The notes beneath the pieces are model-generated. The model was not told the origin of the DNA, searched no databases, and saw nothing but the letters and a program-made list of their open reading frames with translations. A DNA stretch of 64,000 nt from Pigmentibacter ruber (GTDB lineage Bacteria > Bdellovibrionota_B > Oligoflexia > Silvanigrellales > Silvanigrellaceae), in assembly GCF_009792895.1 (NCBI RefSeq), contig NZ_WSSC01000001.1, forward strand, positions 558,001-622,000. The letters run 5' to 3'. Positions within the stretch are counted from its first letter, which is position 1. The number at the start of each line of letters is the position of its first letter. The position numbers and the translations under genes were made by a program. This document shows positions 1-9,345 of this stretch, one piece after another.

Positions 1-360
1 TTGAGTGGTGCGTTGGCTAAGGGGGCATTTTGTGCAACTAAACAAAGCGAAAAATCTTTTTGGGATTATCATACAAATGCTTTTCAAGTCCCTTTTTCGA
101 AGGCAAACCCTACTGGCAATGATCCTACAAAACAGTTTATGGATGAAGCTATCAATGTAGCAAAACAATCAAATCTTGACTTGAAAGCATTTACAGAATG
201 CTTAAATTCTAATGAACCTAATGAATATATCCAAAAAGTACAAAATGAATTTAATAGTTCAACTGGTTTTAAAGGGACACCAACTTTCTATTTAAATGGA
301 AAAATCTTAGAAGCCAATCCTCAGCAGTTAGAAGCAAGTATAAAAGCTGCAATAAAATAG
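1..360 (+). CDS. DsbA-like thioredoxin-fold protein, C-terminal part (partial)
   Basis: The reading frame is open at the left edge, so only the C-terminal 119 residues or so are visible and the true start lies outside. The segment GAFCATKQSEKSFWDYH resembles the helical insert that follows the active site in DsbA-type oxidoreductases, and KGTPTFYLNGK near residue 92 carries the cis-proline loop typical of this fold. Such proteins oxidise or isomerise cysteines in the periplasm or present a thiol to a partner. The CxxC active site is not in the window, so oxidase, reductase or a redox-inactive relative cannot be told apart. The neighbouring membrane-anchored cytochrome c also acts outside the cytoplasm. 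Confidence 0.75.
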   Translation: MSGALAKGAFCATKQSEKSFWDYHTNAFQVPFSKANPTGNDPTKQFMDEAINVAKQSNLDLKAFTECLNSNEPNEYIQKVQNEFNSSTGFKGTPTFYLNGKILEANPQQLEASIKAAIK

Positions 361-543
361 ATTGTTTTGATTAAAGAAAATGTAACATTTAAATTTATGG
401 ATAGCATTTTCTTTTTGTTTTATTTGGTTTATTATTTTTACAAGTGTAATTTTTTATGTCTTATTCAAGATTAAATTTTTTTTTATATTGTCGAGTAAGA
501 TAGCAATATTTATTTTTGGATTCTATTTTCATTGGAGGAAAAA

Positions 544-1035
544 ATGAAGGCTCCTACAAAGGTATTACTAGTATCTTTTTTAGTAACTCTGCTTGTCGTA
601 TTTATAGTCGTTTATCGTTATGATTTAATTAAAATGAATAAATCAGCTGATAAATCATCTGAAACTGCAGTAAATACAACATCAAGCATGCTTGAAACAG
701 AAACAGCTACTGCAGCACCTGCAAAAGGAAGTGGTGCAAGTGCTGAGCAACTCGCAAATGGTAAAAAGTTTTATGAATCTGCTACTTGTGCGCTTTGTCA
801 CGGTGCCACAGGTAAAGCTGATACCCCTTCAGGACAAGCTATGAAAGCGACAAATTTAGCTGAAGGGAAATTCAAAAATAATAAAGCTAACCTACCTCCG
901 GTTAAATATATTATGGAAGTTATAGAAAAGGGAGTACCTGGAACGGGAATGGCTAGTTTTAAAGCTCAAGTTCCTAATGAAAAAGATAGAAAAGATTTAG
1001 CGGAATACGTTCATTCCTTATCTTCTAAAAAGTAA
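544..1035 (+). CDS. membrane-anchored class I cytochrome c
   Basis: The protein of about 163 residues has a lysine followed by a single hydrophobic segment (about residues 5-24) that looks like an uncleaved anchor. A linker rich in Ser, Thr and Ala comes next, then a cytochrome c domain with the haem-attachment motif CALCH (Cys82, Cys85, His86). A Met in GTGMASF near the C-terminus is a candidate axial ligand. It probably carries electrons in the periplasm between membrane complexes. A TTG-initiated longer frame begins at 532, but GGAGGA at 534-539 sits correctly in front of the ATG at 544, so I chose the ATG. The redox partner is not shown by the neighbours. Confidence 0.85.
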   Translation: MKAPTKVLLVSFLVTLLVVFIVVYRYDLIKMNKSADKSSETAVNTTSSMLETETATAAPAKGSGASAEQLANGKKFYESATCALCHGATGKADTPSGQAMKATNLAEGKFKNNKANLPPVKYIMEVIEKGVPGTGMASFKAQVPNEKDRKDLAEYVHSLSSKK

Positions 1036-1057
1036 CAAGTTTCATTCTACTTTTTTT
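1027..1057. terminator. possible bidirectional terminator
   Basis: AAAAAGTA (1027-1034) and TACTTTTT (1048-1055) can pair around a 13-base loop, with T runs on both flanks. It overlaps the converging ends of the cytochrome c and response-regulator genes. The stem is AT-rich and weak. Confidence 0.4.
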
Positions 1058-1767
1058 GTTCTCTCTGGAACATAGGCAATTGACTTGCAATTTTCTAATA
1101 ATTTTATTGCATAATTTAAACAATCTGGCGAAAAATACTTAAATTCAATGCCTGCGCAATAGTTTTCACCATCTTGAGCATTCCCATTCCAAAGAACTTC
1201 ACCTTTTCCCGATACTATAGTCCCATCTGGAAAATGAATTTCAAAATCAACAAACTCAGCGGCTTCTAACAATTTTGACCCTGTGTGCATCAAAGCACCA
1301 CCTCGACCCAATAGAAATTCACTAGTATTGTTGGCTGTTACTTTTATTTGCGACGAAGTTGGTTGAGCTGGTTTTTTTAAGTATTTTTCTTTTAAATCAG
1401 TACAAAGCCATTCTAAATTTTCGATTAAACTTGGTAAATCAAATGGTTTAGAAACGAGTCCTTCTGCTCCATGAGCATGAATTTCTTCTCTTGTATAATC
1501 AGAAAACGCAGTGATGAACAAAAATTTTGGTTTTTGCAAATTTATTTTTTTTGTTTCATCCAATAACTCAATCCCATTTCCTCCAGGCATTCTAATATCA
1601 CTAATAATAAGATCAATTTTTTCGCTTTGAACAATTTTAATACCTTCTTTCCCATTTCCAGCTTCTAATGTTTTTGCTTCTAGAGATTGAAGTTCAGAGA
1701 CAAGCATTTCTCTTAAATCAGGCTCATCGTCCACTACAAGGATAAGATTTTCCTTTAAGCAGCTCAT
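1042..1767 (-). CDS. response regulator with C-terminal PilZ-like domain
   Basis: The first 120 residues form a receiver domain: acidic pair D13-D14, phospho-acceptor D57 (IISDIRM), T86 and K107 (SKPFD). The remainder (about 145-235) has the beta-rich pattern of a PilZ-like domain (GRGGALMHTG, FPDGTIVSGKGEVLW, CAGIEFKY). The classic RxxxR plus DxSxxG c-di-GMP motif is not obvious, so nucleotide binding is uncertain. The start has GGAG at a good distance upstream. The divergent neighbour is cheR and a second PilZ protein lies 1 kb away, so a motility or surface-sensing role is plausible. The cognate kinase is not in the window. Confidence 0.8.
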   Translation of the reverse strand: MSCLKENLILVVDDEPDLREMLVSELQSLEAKTLEAGNGKEGIKIVQSEKIDLIISDIRMPGGNGIELLDETKKINLQKPKFLFITAFSDYTREEIHAHGAEGLVSKPFDLPSLIENLEWLCTDLKEKYLKKPAQPTSSQIKVTANNTSEFLLGRGGALMHTGSKLLEAAEFVDFEIHFPDGTIVSGKGEVLWNGNAQDGENYCAGIEFKYFSPDCLNYAIKLLENCKSIAYVPERTKKVE

Positions 1768-1939
1768 AATTATACTCCAAAGAAATAGTATTTTATATAT
1801 GTTACATTTAAATAAGAAATATGACAGATTTTTTTGTGTTAGGTTTCCGACATGGCATTATTTTTAATCATAATTACACCGAAAAGTTTCTGTGATTAAG
1901 TTATAATTTTCTTTGGAGAGAATGCTATCGAGGGAAAAA

Positions 1940-2815
1940 ATGCCTAAAGCACCTCAACAAAACAATCTTACTTTTGATGAGTTAATTTCAGATGAAGCTG
2001 GGTTTAATAGTTTATCAAAAATTCTATTAGACAGAACTGGGATTTTCATGGATCCTAGTGAAAAAAACTTTTCTTTAATGTCAAATAGACTTCATAAAGT
2101 TTTAAAAAAATATAATTGTTCTTCTTATAAAGAATTAATAAGTCTTATAGAAATTGGAAGTAATGAAGTAACAAATGAATTTTTGGAAGTTTTAACTACT
2201 AACACCACACATTTTTTTAGAGAAAAAGAGCACTTTCAATTTTTAAAACAAAATCTTCCAAAGATTGAAGAAAATTTACTAAAAGAAAAGCGGAAAGATA
2301 TAAAAGTTTGGTGTGCAGCTTCTAGCAGTGGTGAAGAACCTTATACAATATTAATGATACTTAATGAATATTTCAGTAGATCAAAAAATATTTCTATTAA
2401 AATTCAAGCAACAGATTTAAATACACAGGTGCTAGAAAAGGCTAAATTAGGGATATATAAAAAAGAAATTAGTGAACATATTTCCTCAGATCTTATCTTA
2501 AAATATTTTGAAGAGTCTAGTAAAATACCTGCGGATTCGTATCAAGTAAAAGAGAATTATAGAAATATGATAGATTTTTTTAAATTTAATTTAAAGAGTG
2601 AAGTATATAAATTTCCTTACAAATTTGATTTAATATTTTGTCGAAATGTATTGATATATTTCCCACAAAAAGTAGTGGAAGATACGGTGGAAAAGTTAGC
2701 ATCTTGTTTGACAAAAGATGGTTATCTTTTTATAGGACATTCCGAGGCGATGATTGGAAATAAACATAAATTAAAATCAGTAATTCCTGCTATATATAAA
2801 TTAAATAATAAATAA
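1940..2815 (+). CDS. cheR: CheR-type chemoreceptor glutamate methyltransferase
   Basis: This SAM-dependent protein methyltransferase modifies glutamates of chemoreceptors during adaptation. An N-terminal helical CheR domain contains TNTTHFFREKEHF, the typical end of that domain. The Rossmann domain follows, with the SAM site VWCAASSSGEEPYT, then FDLIFCRNVLIYF and LFIGHSEAM, which are hallmarks of the family. Length is normal at about 290 residues. Three in-frame starts exist (TTG 1913, ATG 1922, ATG 1940). GAGGGA lies just before 1940 and GGAGAG before 1922, so the choice is open by six residues. No receptor, cheB or cheA gene is adjacent. Confidence 0.9.
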   Translation: MPKAPQQNNLTFDELISDEAGFNSLSKILLDRTGIFMDPSEKNFSLMSNRLHKVLKKYNCSSYKELISLIEIGSNEVTNEFLEVLTTNTTHFFREKEHFQFLKQNLPKIEENLLKEKRKDIKVWCAASSSGEEPYTILMILNEYFSRSKNISIKIQATDLNTQVLEKAKLGIYKKEISEHISSDLILKYFEESSKIPADSYQVKENYRNMIDFFKFNLKSEVYKFPYKFDLIFCRNVLIYFPQKVVEDTVEKLASCLTKDGYLFIGHSEAMIGNKHKLKSVIPAIYKLNNK

Positions 2816-4198
2816 TTATTCCTTCATTGATATTCCTAAATAATTTGCAACTCTAGAGTATATTTTATTCCAAATAAATTTTTCTATAACTATTTCACCT
2901 GCTAGAATTCCTTTAGCATCAAGAAATAAAAGTGTTTCTTTCTTTTTTATGTCAGAGTATTTTTCTTTCCAAGGAATTTCTAGTGCTTGAAAACCTACTT
3001 TTGTATAAAGTGGCTTTAAAGGCTCAGGTGAACTTGTTACGATATGTGTATGACCAGATTCAATAACTATTCTTACAACTTGTCTAATCATATTTATAAA
3101 AACATCACTTTCTCGATAATCTTTATCCCAAGCAAAGCGTGACACTTCAACAAATTTTTTTGTAGATAACCAATCGGGTATACTTTCACAAAATTCGTTT
3201 AATTCCGTTTTCTCTTGATTTTGATGATTATAAATGATTCTCAAACACGCAACAGCTTTTTTTCCAACTTTGCAAATTAATTGTCTAGAGTATTCATCAA
3301 ATTTATCTCTGTACGGATCATCATTCTGACTACTTTCATTTTCCACTACGCTTTCTGATATTATTTTAGGAATTTCTTCAAATAAACCAATTTTTCTTAA
3401 TTCATAAACTTTTTCTAAATCAAATTTATCCATTGCATAGTAATGTGATAAACTATTTTCAATGATATCTACAGGCAAGTTATTTTCTCTTAGTTCTTTA
3501 GGTGTTACTTCAACTCCACAAAATAAAACATATTCAACAAAAACTTGGAGAAATTTTGTATTTTTATTTTCAAAATTAACATGAACATAGTATTTATCTT
3601 TTTCATTTGCTTTTGTTGAATTAGTTACCTGAGCAATTTTAGTATTCACTATAAATTCATCTAACGCAGGTATGCTTACTTTTAATTGTAATTCTAAATT
3701 TGGTAGGAGAGTTTTGTTTCTAGCTGATGTTAATAAAACCATTCCATTAGAGTGCAAACTTTTTACTTTAAAAATAATTTTTTCTTGAAAAAAAAATGCA
3801 TCATCACACCAGCAATGTGGTGTAAAAATATCTGGAATATCATAATATTTTATATTTGCAACTTCTGGTTTTGTTATGTATTCATTTATAATTTCAATTC
3901 CATAACGTAAATATTTTATGTCATCAATTAATTTTGAGATTACATATGCAACTCTTCCTTTACAGGTAAAAGTCTTTTTTTCTCTTGTGTTATAAAATAT
4001 TTTAATTGTGTCGCCTTTTTTAGGATAAGTAGCAAGTTTTTGATCTGCAATATAAATATTGCAACCCCATGGAGAAATATCTGTTATCTCACCATGAATA
4101 GAGCGAACTTCATCTAAATCTTTTATATAAACTTTTATTCCTTCTCCCAAATAAACACATCTACGTGTGTCTCTTCGGTTTTCAAATTCTTCACTCAT
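2816..4198 (-). CDS. PilZ domain protein with acyltransferase (FeeM/LuxI-like) C-terminus
   Basis: Residues about 5-110 form a PilZ domain with RRDTRR and DISPWGCNI, matching the R-x3-R and D/N-x-S-x2-G c-di-GMP binding motifs. A second beta-rich region (about 125-225) looks like a degenerate PilZ or YcgR-N-like domain. The C-terminal 180 residues resemble N-acyl amino acid synthase or acyl-homoserine-lactone synthase folds of the GNAT superfamily: ACLRIIYN, then EVSRFAWDKDYR and PLYTKVGFQ. The inferred design is an acyltransferase controlled by c-di-GMP; substrate is unknown. A TTG start at 4210 is possible, but the ATG at 4198 is preferred with GGATG upstream. It lies 90 bp downstream of cdsA on the same strand. 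Confidence 0.65.
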   Translation of the reverse strand: MSEEFENRRDTRRCVYLGEGIKVYIKDLDEVRSIHGEITDISPWGCNIYIADQKLATYPKKGDTIKIFYNTREKKTFTCKGRVAYVISKLIDDIKYLRYGIEIINEYITKPEVANIKYYDIPDIFTPHCWCDDAFFFQEKIIFKVKSLHSNGMVLLTSARNKTLLPNLELQLKVSIPALDEFIVNTKIAQVTNSTKANEKDKYYVHVNFENKNTKFLQVFVEYVLFCGVEVTPKELRENNLPVDIIENSLSHYYAMDKFDLEKVYELRKIGLFEEIPKIISESVVENESSQNDDPYRDKFDEYSRQLICKVGKKAVACLRIIYNHQNQEKTELNEFCESIPDWLSTKKFVEVSRFAWDKDYRESDVFINMIRQVVRIVIESGHTHIVTSSPEPLKPLYTKVGFQALEIPWKEKYSDIKKKETLLFLDAKGILAGEIVIEKFIWNKIYSRVANYLGISMKE

Positions 4199-4288
4199 AT
4201 CATCATCCAAAAAAAACTTTAAGCTGAGCTAAGATTGTTTCGGATAATGGGTGGAGTATAAAATGGAAAAGTAACTGGGGGTGTCAAA

Positions 4289-5179
4289 TCAATGATAGAG
4301 GGAGAAAAAAAGAAATGCGACAGGTATTCCTAAAATTAAAGAATCAATTCTATCCAGAAAACCGCCATGACCAGGTAATAAGTTTCCACTGTCTTTAAAA
4401 CCTCCTGCTCTTTTGAAAGCACTTTCTAATAAATCCCCTATTTGTCCGGCAATACCCATACAAATTCCCATTAAAATGGCATACCAAGCTGGAAAGGGAA
4501 GCTGAAAGAAATAGTTCAATAGAAAAGCGGTCAATCCACTAAAAACAAGACCTCCTATTGAACCTTCAACGCTTTTTTTCGGGGAGACTTTTGGTATAAG
4601 TTTATGTTTTCCAAAACGAGTTCCAATAAAATAGGCACCCGTATCTCCCATTAAAATAGTTGCTAAACAAAAATATAATTGAGCACTCCGATAAGGACCA
4701 TCAAAATCTATCAAACTAAGCTTTGTCAGACAGGCAGCAGGTAAAGCTAAGTAAATAAAACCAGCAATGACATTTAGAAGCTTGTTAGAAGCTGTATGAA
4801 TATCAGTCGCTCTTCTGTAAATCAGGGCTGCAGAAACAAAGAAACAAAGAAAAGTCCAACTTATAGGTAATATAAGGATTTTTTCTGGATTATTTTTAAA
4901 AATAATGCTTGAAATTGAAAATGTTAGAATTAAAAAAGCATATGAAAATCCAATAGCAAAATGCTTTGGCTTGAGTTTTGGTCGTTTTTGTTCTAACGTA
5001 ATGGAAGAGCCATCCATGATATTCCATCTCAGTGCGGCAAATTCAGTGCCTGAGAGAAAAATAGCAACAAAAGTGATCAATACAAAAAGTGGATAAAAAA
5101 GATGAAGAGGCGAAAAACTTAAAATATATATTATTATTCCTGAAAAAATTGCTGCGGTTATTAAACGAGTTTTAAGCAT
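4289..5179 (-). CDS. cdsA: phosphatidate cytidylyltransferase
   Basis: CdsA makes CDP-diacylglycerol from phosphatidic acid and CTP in the inner membrane, the branch point of phospholipid synthesis. The protein of 296 residues has about eight hydrophobic segments. It carries the family signature near the C-terminus: GDTGAYFIGTRFGKHK, SPKKSVEGSIGG, and SAFKRAGGFKDSG followed by LPGHGGFLDRIDSL, with the conserved basic and acidic residues that bind Mg and CTP. Length is normal. Usual partners (uppS, dxr) are not adjacent, so the gene sits outside its common cluster. Confidence 0.93.
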   Translation of the reverse strand: MLKTRLITAAIFSGIIIYILSFSPLHLFYPLFVLITFVAIFLSGTEFAALRWNIMDGSSITLEQKRPKLKPKHFAIGFSYAFLILTFSISSIIFKNNPEKILILPISWTFLCFFVSAALIYRRATDIHTASNKLLNVIAGFIYLALPAACLTKLSLIDFDGPYRSAQLYFCLATILMGDTGAYFIGTRFGKHKLIPKVSPKKSVEGSIGGLVFSGLTAFLLNYFFQLPFPAWYAILMGICMGIAGQIGDLLESAFKRAGGFKDSGNLLPGHGGFLDRIDSLILGIPVAFLFFSLYH

Positions 5180-5319
5180 ATATTAAAAACCAATCTCTAA
5201 AATAAATAGTAACTATTCCGGCGACACCGGTTTGCAATCTGCAATATGCCATAGTAATCAAAGTCTATCAAATAGACATTCCTGCGGCTATAAAAGACGC
5301 AAAGTTTGGAGTCTAATAT

Positions 5320-7380
5320 ATGAATGTTTTGCAGTTCAAGAAAAAAAGTAAAGATATAAACAATCAATCAGTTTATAATGTTCAAGAAATTCATAAAATC
5401 CCAAATTCAGTTGCAGCTATTGGTATTGATTTAGGAACAACCAATTCAGTAGTTTCTGTTTACTCTATGGGAGATTCACAACCTGTAACTTTAAAATATG
5501 GAGATAGTTTTTTAGTTCCATCAATGGTTTATTATGATAATAAAAATGATAAACTGTTAGTGGGTTCTGAGGCTAAAGCAAAATTAGAGTCAGAGCCAAT
5601 TGAAGTAATCAAAAGTACAAAAAGGACGATGGGGAAAAACTTAACGCATTTTTATTCAAACGAAAAAATATTTTCTGCTGAAGAAATTGCGTCTTTGGTC
5701 TTAAATTATTTGGTATCTCATCCTGTATTACAAGAGCAAAAAGAAAAAAATGGGGGCATTTGGGCTGTTATTACTGTACCAGCACATTTCGACGATGCTG
5801 CTCGACTTTCAACAATTGCTGCTGCTGAAAAAGTTGGAATAAAAGTATTGCGCATAGTGAATGAACCAACCGCCGCTGCACTCGCATATAGTATGATGCC
5901 TGAAGACAAGGTTGTAGAAAAAGAAAGTCTAGCTGTATTTGATTTGGGTGGGGGAACATTTGATGTCAGTATTGTTGATAGGGAAGGGTATATTTTTAAT
6001 GTATTGAGTAGTGATGGGGATATTCATTTAGGTGGCGATGATGTGGATGAAGCTGTTGCAGGCTTTCTTTTGACAAAAGTGCATCCACAATTACTTGCTC
6101 GCAGAGCTGCAAAAGATTCCGAAATGTTTAGAAATTTACTTGTCATTGCTGAAAACGCTAAAAAAACCTTTATGACTGAAGGTCTGGTTGACATTTCCCA
6201 TCCTGACTTAGATGGAAAAGGATCAAGTATTTCTTTTCAAATGACTAGAGAAGATTTTGAAACTCTAGTTATTCCAATTATCCAAAGAACTTTGCATTTG
6301 ACAGAAAGTGCTATGCATGCTGCGAAAAGAAATCCTAAATATATTTCAAGAATTTTATTAGTTGGTGGTAGTACACGTTTAGCTTTAGTCAGAAAAATGC
6401 TTTCAGATTACTTTAATTGTATCGTCGATGCGAGGTTAGAACCAGATTTAGCTGTGAGTTGGGGAGCAGCATTGCAAGCGGCTATTATTTTAGGAATCCA
6501 ACCTGATACCATTCTTGTTGATGTCTGCAGTCATACTTTGGGAATTGGTGTTGTTGAAAATACTGAATCTATCAATGAAAATTTTAAACAAGTAGCTAAA
6601 AAGTTTGGAATACCTTATCCAATTTCAGAGCAAGAACTACACAGAAAGTTAGGAGCAAGAATCGAAGAATTTAACAAAGAACTGCAAAATTTATTGCATG
6701 TTGCACCAATCTTACATCGAAATAGTGCACTTCCTGCAAGAAGGTCTGAGTTTTTTAATACAATTTACAATAATCAACATGCCGTTCATGTCGTCGTAGT
6801 TCAGGGGGATGGCGACACAGTTGGAGAAAACAGATTAATTGGATCATTTTTATTTGAATTGGAACAACCTTGTCCAAAAGGAACGCGTTGTGAGATACAA
6901 CTTACTTATGATGTAAATGGAATGGTACAAGTTTTTGCTAGACAACTTGGTACTAAAAATGAAGCTAAAGCGCAATTTGATAGCAGGACTGGCGAAGTAA
7001 AAGGTTGGACCTCAATTGCTGCAGAAGAAATAAATCCATTTATTAAACCAGAAGATGAAAATAGCGATCAAATTGCAGAAGACATTGGTTCGCATACTGA
7101 TTTAATCTCAAAACAAGATAAAAATATTCTCTCTTTTCCTTTTGGTGGGAATAAAAAAACTCCCATACTAACTGAATCAACAAATGTTGTAAATGCTTTA
7201 ATACTAAGAACAAAAAGATATCTTTCACAAATAGATTCATCTTCAATTGAATATATGAAATTAAAGCAGTTGCTAAGTAGTTATACAGAACTTCTCATAA
7301 AGTCTCAAAATGGTGAAGATAATGATGAGGAACTTGAAAATCTAGAAATAGATCTTCTTTCTTTATTAGAGGGAAAATAA
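5320..7380 (+). CDS. divergent Hsp70 (DnaK-like) chaperone
   Basis: The actin-like ATPase domain is complete: phosphate-1 loop GIDLGTTNS (35-43), NEPTAAALAY, phosphate-2 loop DLGGGTFDVS and adenosine motif LLVGGSTR. A beta substrate-binding domain follows (FNTIYNNQ, VVVVQGDGD), interrupted by a charged insert of about 50 residues after SHTLGIGV. There is a 33-residue N-terminal extension, and the helical lid differs from housekeeping DnaK. At 686 residues it is longer than DnaK (about 638). It is therefore a specialised paralogue. It forms an operon with the next two genes (4 bp gap, then 4 bp overlap). The third encodes a J-like domain, which suggests a dedicated chaperone set. TTTGGAG precedes the ATG. 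Confidence 0.88.
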   Translation: MNVLQFKKKSKDINNQSVYNVQEIHKIPNSVAAIGIDLGTTNSVVSVYSMGDSQPVTLKYGDSFLVPSMVYYDNKNDKLLVGSEAKAKLESEPIEVIKSTKRTMGKNLTHFYSNEKIFSAEEIASLVLNYLVSHPVLQEQKEKNGGIWAVITVPAHFDDAARLSTIAAAEKVGIKVLRIVNEPTAAALAYSMMPEDKVVEKESLAVFDLGGGTFDVSIVDREGYIFNVLSSDGDIHLGGDDVDEAVAGFLLTKVHPQLLARRAAKDSEMFRNLLVIAENAKKTFMTEGLVDISHPDLDGKGSSISFQMTREDFETLVIPIIQRTLHLTESAMHAAKRNPKYISRILLVGGSTRLALVRKMLSDYFNCIVDARLEPDLAVSWGAALQAAIILGIQPDTILVDVCSHTLGIGVVENTESINENFKQVAKKFGIPYPISEQELHRKLGARIEEFNKELQNLLHVAPILHRNSALPARRSEFFNTIYNNQHAVHVVVVQGDGDTVGENRLIGSFLFELEQPCPKGTRCEIQLTYDVNGMVQVFARQLGTKNEAKAQFDSRTGEVKGWTSIAAEEINPFIKPEDENSDQIAEDIGSHTDLISKQDKNILSFPFGGNKKTPILTESTNVVNALILRTKRYLSQIDSSSIEYMKLKQLLSSYTELLIKSQNGEDNDEELENLEIDLLSLLEGK

Positions 7381-7384
7381 ATTA

Positions 7385-8827
7385 ATGCCAAAAAATTTGT
7401 TAAAAAATATTGTTTCTGAAATTGAGAAAAATTTTCCCCAATTTGAAGAGTATTTACTTTCTCCTTCACATATTAAAGAATTCAAAAAGTTTTTGTCAAA
7501 TTATAGAGGGATGAATGATCAGAAATTTGAAAGAACTTATGAATTGCAAAGAATGTCTGAAAGAATTGCTGAAAGTTTAGTAAGTTTCTTTACAAATATT
7601 TTTTCAATGCAAGGTTTAGCAGAACAAAATGAAAAAGAAATTATTGAAATATTAAATGAAGTAGAAAAAATAGTTAATCTGTCATTATATTATTGGTTTG
7701 GATTAAATGATAGAAACTACCAATTTAGAGCTATTATTCATTTTTATGATATAGATGGACTTGGTTCTGTGTTCCTGACAAAAAATAATACTAACTTTGC
7801 TGTTTCTTTAAGTGAAGATGGAATTCGATTTGGATTAGATACTAGTAATCACGAACCAAAATGTTTACCAGTTTCTAAAGTATGTGAATTAAGTACATTT
7901 GATATAAAAACTAATGACAGAAAATTATTTGCTAGAATTAGAACTATACAACGTGAAATTTGTTTACTTGTTGATGAATGGGAACATTTAAATTCAATAT
8001 TAGCAGTAGAATATGGGCGTATTTACTATGAACTCCAGCAAAATCAAAATAAAAGCAACCTAGATGCTTTTCAGGCAATAACTCAAAAAATGAACTCTAG
8101 GAGAGATTCGCTTGCTACCTGGTGTTTGGAATCATTTTGTGATTTTCAGGATTGGATTACTCGTCTACTAGTGGAAAATGCTAATGAAAAAACATTAAAT
8201 GAAGATATTTTATCAGAATTAGATGCCACATCAGGTGTTTTGCTTTCTGGGTTTCAAAAAATATTTTTACCAGCTTCAGTAAGTAGGCATAAATATACAG
8301 AAGATATATTAAATTTATTGCTTAAATTTTCTAATTCAAGATTAAAATTAAAGGAAGATGATTTTTCTTCTTTTGTTTTAAAACAGTGCGTTTTATGTAG
8401 TCTAGGTAAAAATATCGATGATGAATTAATTTCTTATGTCTATAAAAAACCTTTTGAATGGATTTTTTCATTCGATCCCTCTTCTGCTATTAAAGCATTT
8501 TCATGGAAATACTCTAAGGATATTCATGTTATTATTACTTTAGTATATGGGATATGTTTATTTAAAAAAATTAGTCCGAATTTAATTGATTACAGTTTTT
8601 TATCTGATGTTGCGACAACGTTTCAAATGCCAGAAACGTTTCCTGATGATCAAAAAAATAGAGAAGTATTCTCATTTAATGCTTCTCTTTCTGATGACAA
8701 ATATTATAGTCTTGTAAATATTATGAATAGTTTGTTAGAAAATAATACTAAAAAAAGCAAAAATAATGATGAACTTGTTCTTTATATTAAAAACTTAATA
8801 AATCAAAAAAGGCAGATAATGGAATGA
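7385..8827 (+). CDS. unknown protein of Hsp70-like operon
   Basis: I do not recognise this 480-residue protein. It has no signal peptide or membrane segment and is rich in predicted helix, with charged N-terminal stretches and a globular-looking middle (IIHFYDIDGLGSVFL, then FAVSLSEDGIRFGL). Its start lies 4 bp after the Hsp70-like stop codon and its end overlaps the next gene by 4 bp, so the three are very likely co-translated. The position between a chaperone and a J-like protein suggests a client, an adaptor or a nucleotide-exchange function. None of these is shown by motifs. Confidence 0.6.
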   Translation: MPKNLLKNIVSEIEKNFPQFEEYLLSPSHIKEFKKFLSNYRGMNDQKFERTYELQRMSERIAESLVSFFTNIFSMQGLAEQNEKEIIEILNEVEKIVNLSLYYWFGLNDRNYQFRAIIHFYDIDGLGSVFLTKNNTNFAVSLSEDGIRFGLDTSNHEPKCLPVSKVCELSTFDIKTNDRKLFARIRTIQREICLLVDEWEHLNSILAVEYGRIYYELQQNQNKSNLDAFQAITQKMNSRRDSLATWCLESFCDFQDWITRLLVENANEKTLNEDILSELDATSGVLLSGFQKIFLPASVSRHKYTEDILNLLLKFSNSRLKLKEDDFSSFVLKQCVLCSLGKNIDDELISYVYKKPFEWIFSFDPSSAIKAFSWKYSKDIHVIITLVYGICLFKKISPNLIDYSFLSDVATTFQMPETFPDDQKNREVFSFNASLSDDKYYSLVNIMNSLLENNTKKSKNNDELVLYIKNLINQKRQIME

Positions 8828-9306
8828 AAGAAGAAGAATTTGAGAAATATGATGAAAATCTTTTTGTTCCTAGAAGAAGAGCAGCAAGTGAAATAAAACT
8901 GTTAAGATTAGAATTAATTCCTAAAGGGAAAACTCCATGTGAGGAAATAGGAAGTGAGTGGTCTTCTGCGCAGCCTGCAGAAAATCTTTCTCCCTCCAAA
9001 GCTGCAACTTGTCTTGGTGTAGAGATATGGTCCCCACAATCAGTAGTAAAAAAAAGATATAAAATTTTGCAATTGCGATATCCGCCTGATCAATTTGCTG
9101 AAAAACATAGTGATTGGAGACCATCTGCTGAACTTTTAGGAAATCCAAGAAGCCGACTAAATTGGTTTTGGCAAAGTGGTTTTGTTCCTTTACCAGAAAG
9201 TACCAATGATTTTAAAATTGGATCTATTTGGGATAAGGAAAATGCAGAACCCATGATTCATTCTCATCAAGCATTAAAACGGATTCTTAATGATTATTTA
9301 AAATAA
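8824..9306 (+). CDS. J-like domain protein with PPD instead of HPD
   Basis: The 160-residue protein starts in an ATGA overlap with the previous gene. Residues about 56-105 follow a J-domain pattern: a hydrophobic LGV turn (ATCLGVEIWSPQ), a basic helix II (VVKKRYKILQLRY), then PPDQ at 87-90 exactly where J-proteins have HPD. The His of HPD is normally essential for stimulating Hsp70 ATPase, so this domain may bind its Hsp70 without classical stimulation. Flanking parts (1-50 and 110-160) are unrecognised. The J-domain assignment is by eye and rests on the motif order and the Hsp70 neighbour. Confidence 0.55.
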   Translation: MKEEEFEKYDENLFVPRRRAASEIKLLRLELIPKGKTPCEEIGSEWSSAQPAENLSPSKAATCLGVEIWSPQSVVKKRYKILQLRYPPDQFAEKHSDWRPSAELLGNPRSRLNWFWQSGFVPLPESTNDFKIGSIWDKENAEPMIHSHQALKRILNDYLK

Positions 9307-9345
9307 GAATTTTATAGAGTTCTGTTGGATTTAAAGTTAATTAAA

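Noticed and set aside
7043-7246. Reverse-strand open frame within the Hsp70-like gene
   Set aside because: It is a shadow of the real gene: hydrophobic low-complexity translation and no ribosome-binding site. The same reasoning applies to other small frames inside real genes.
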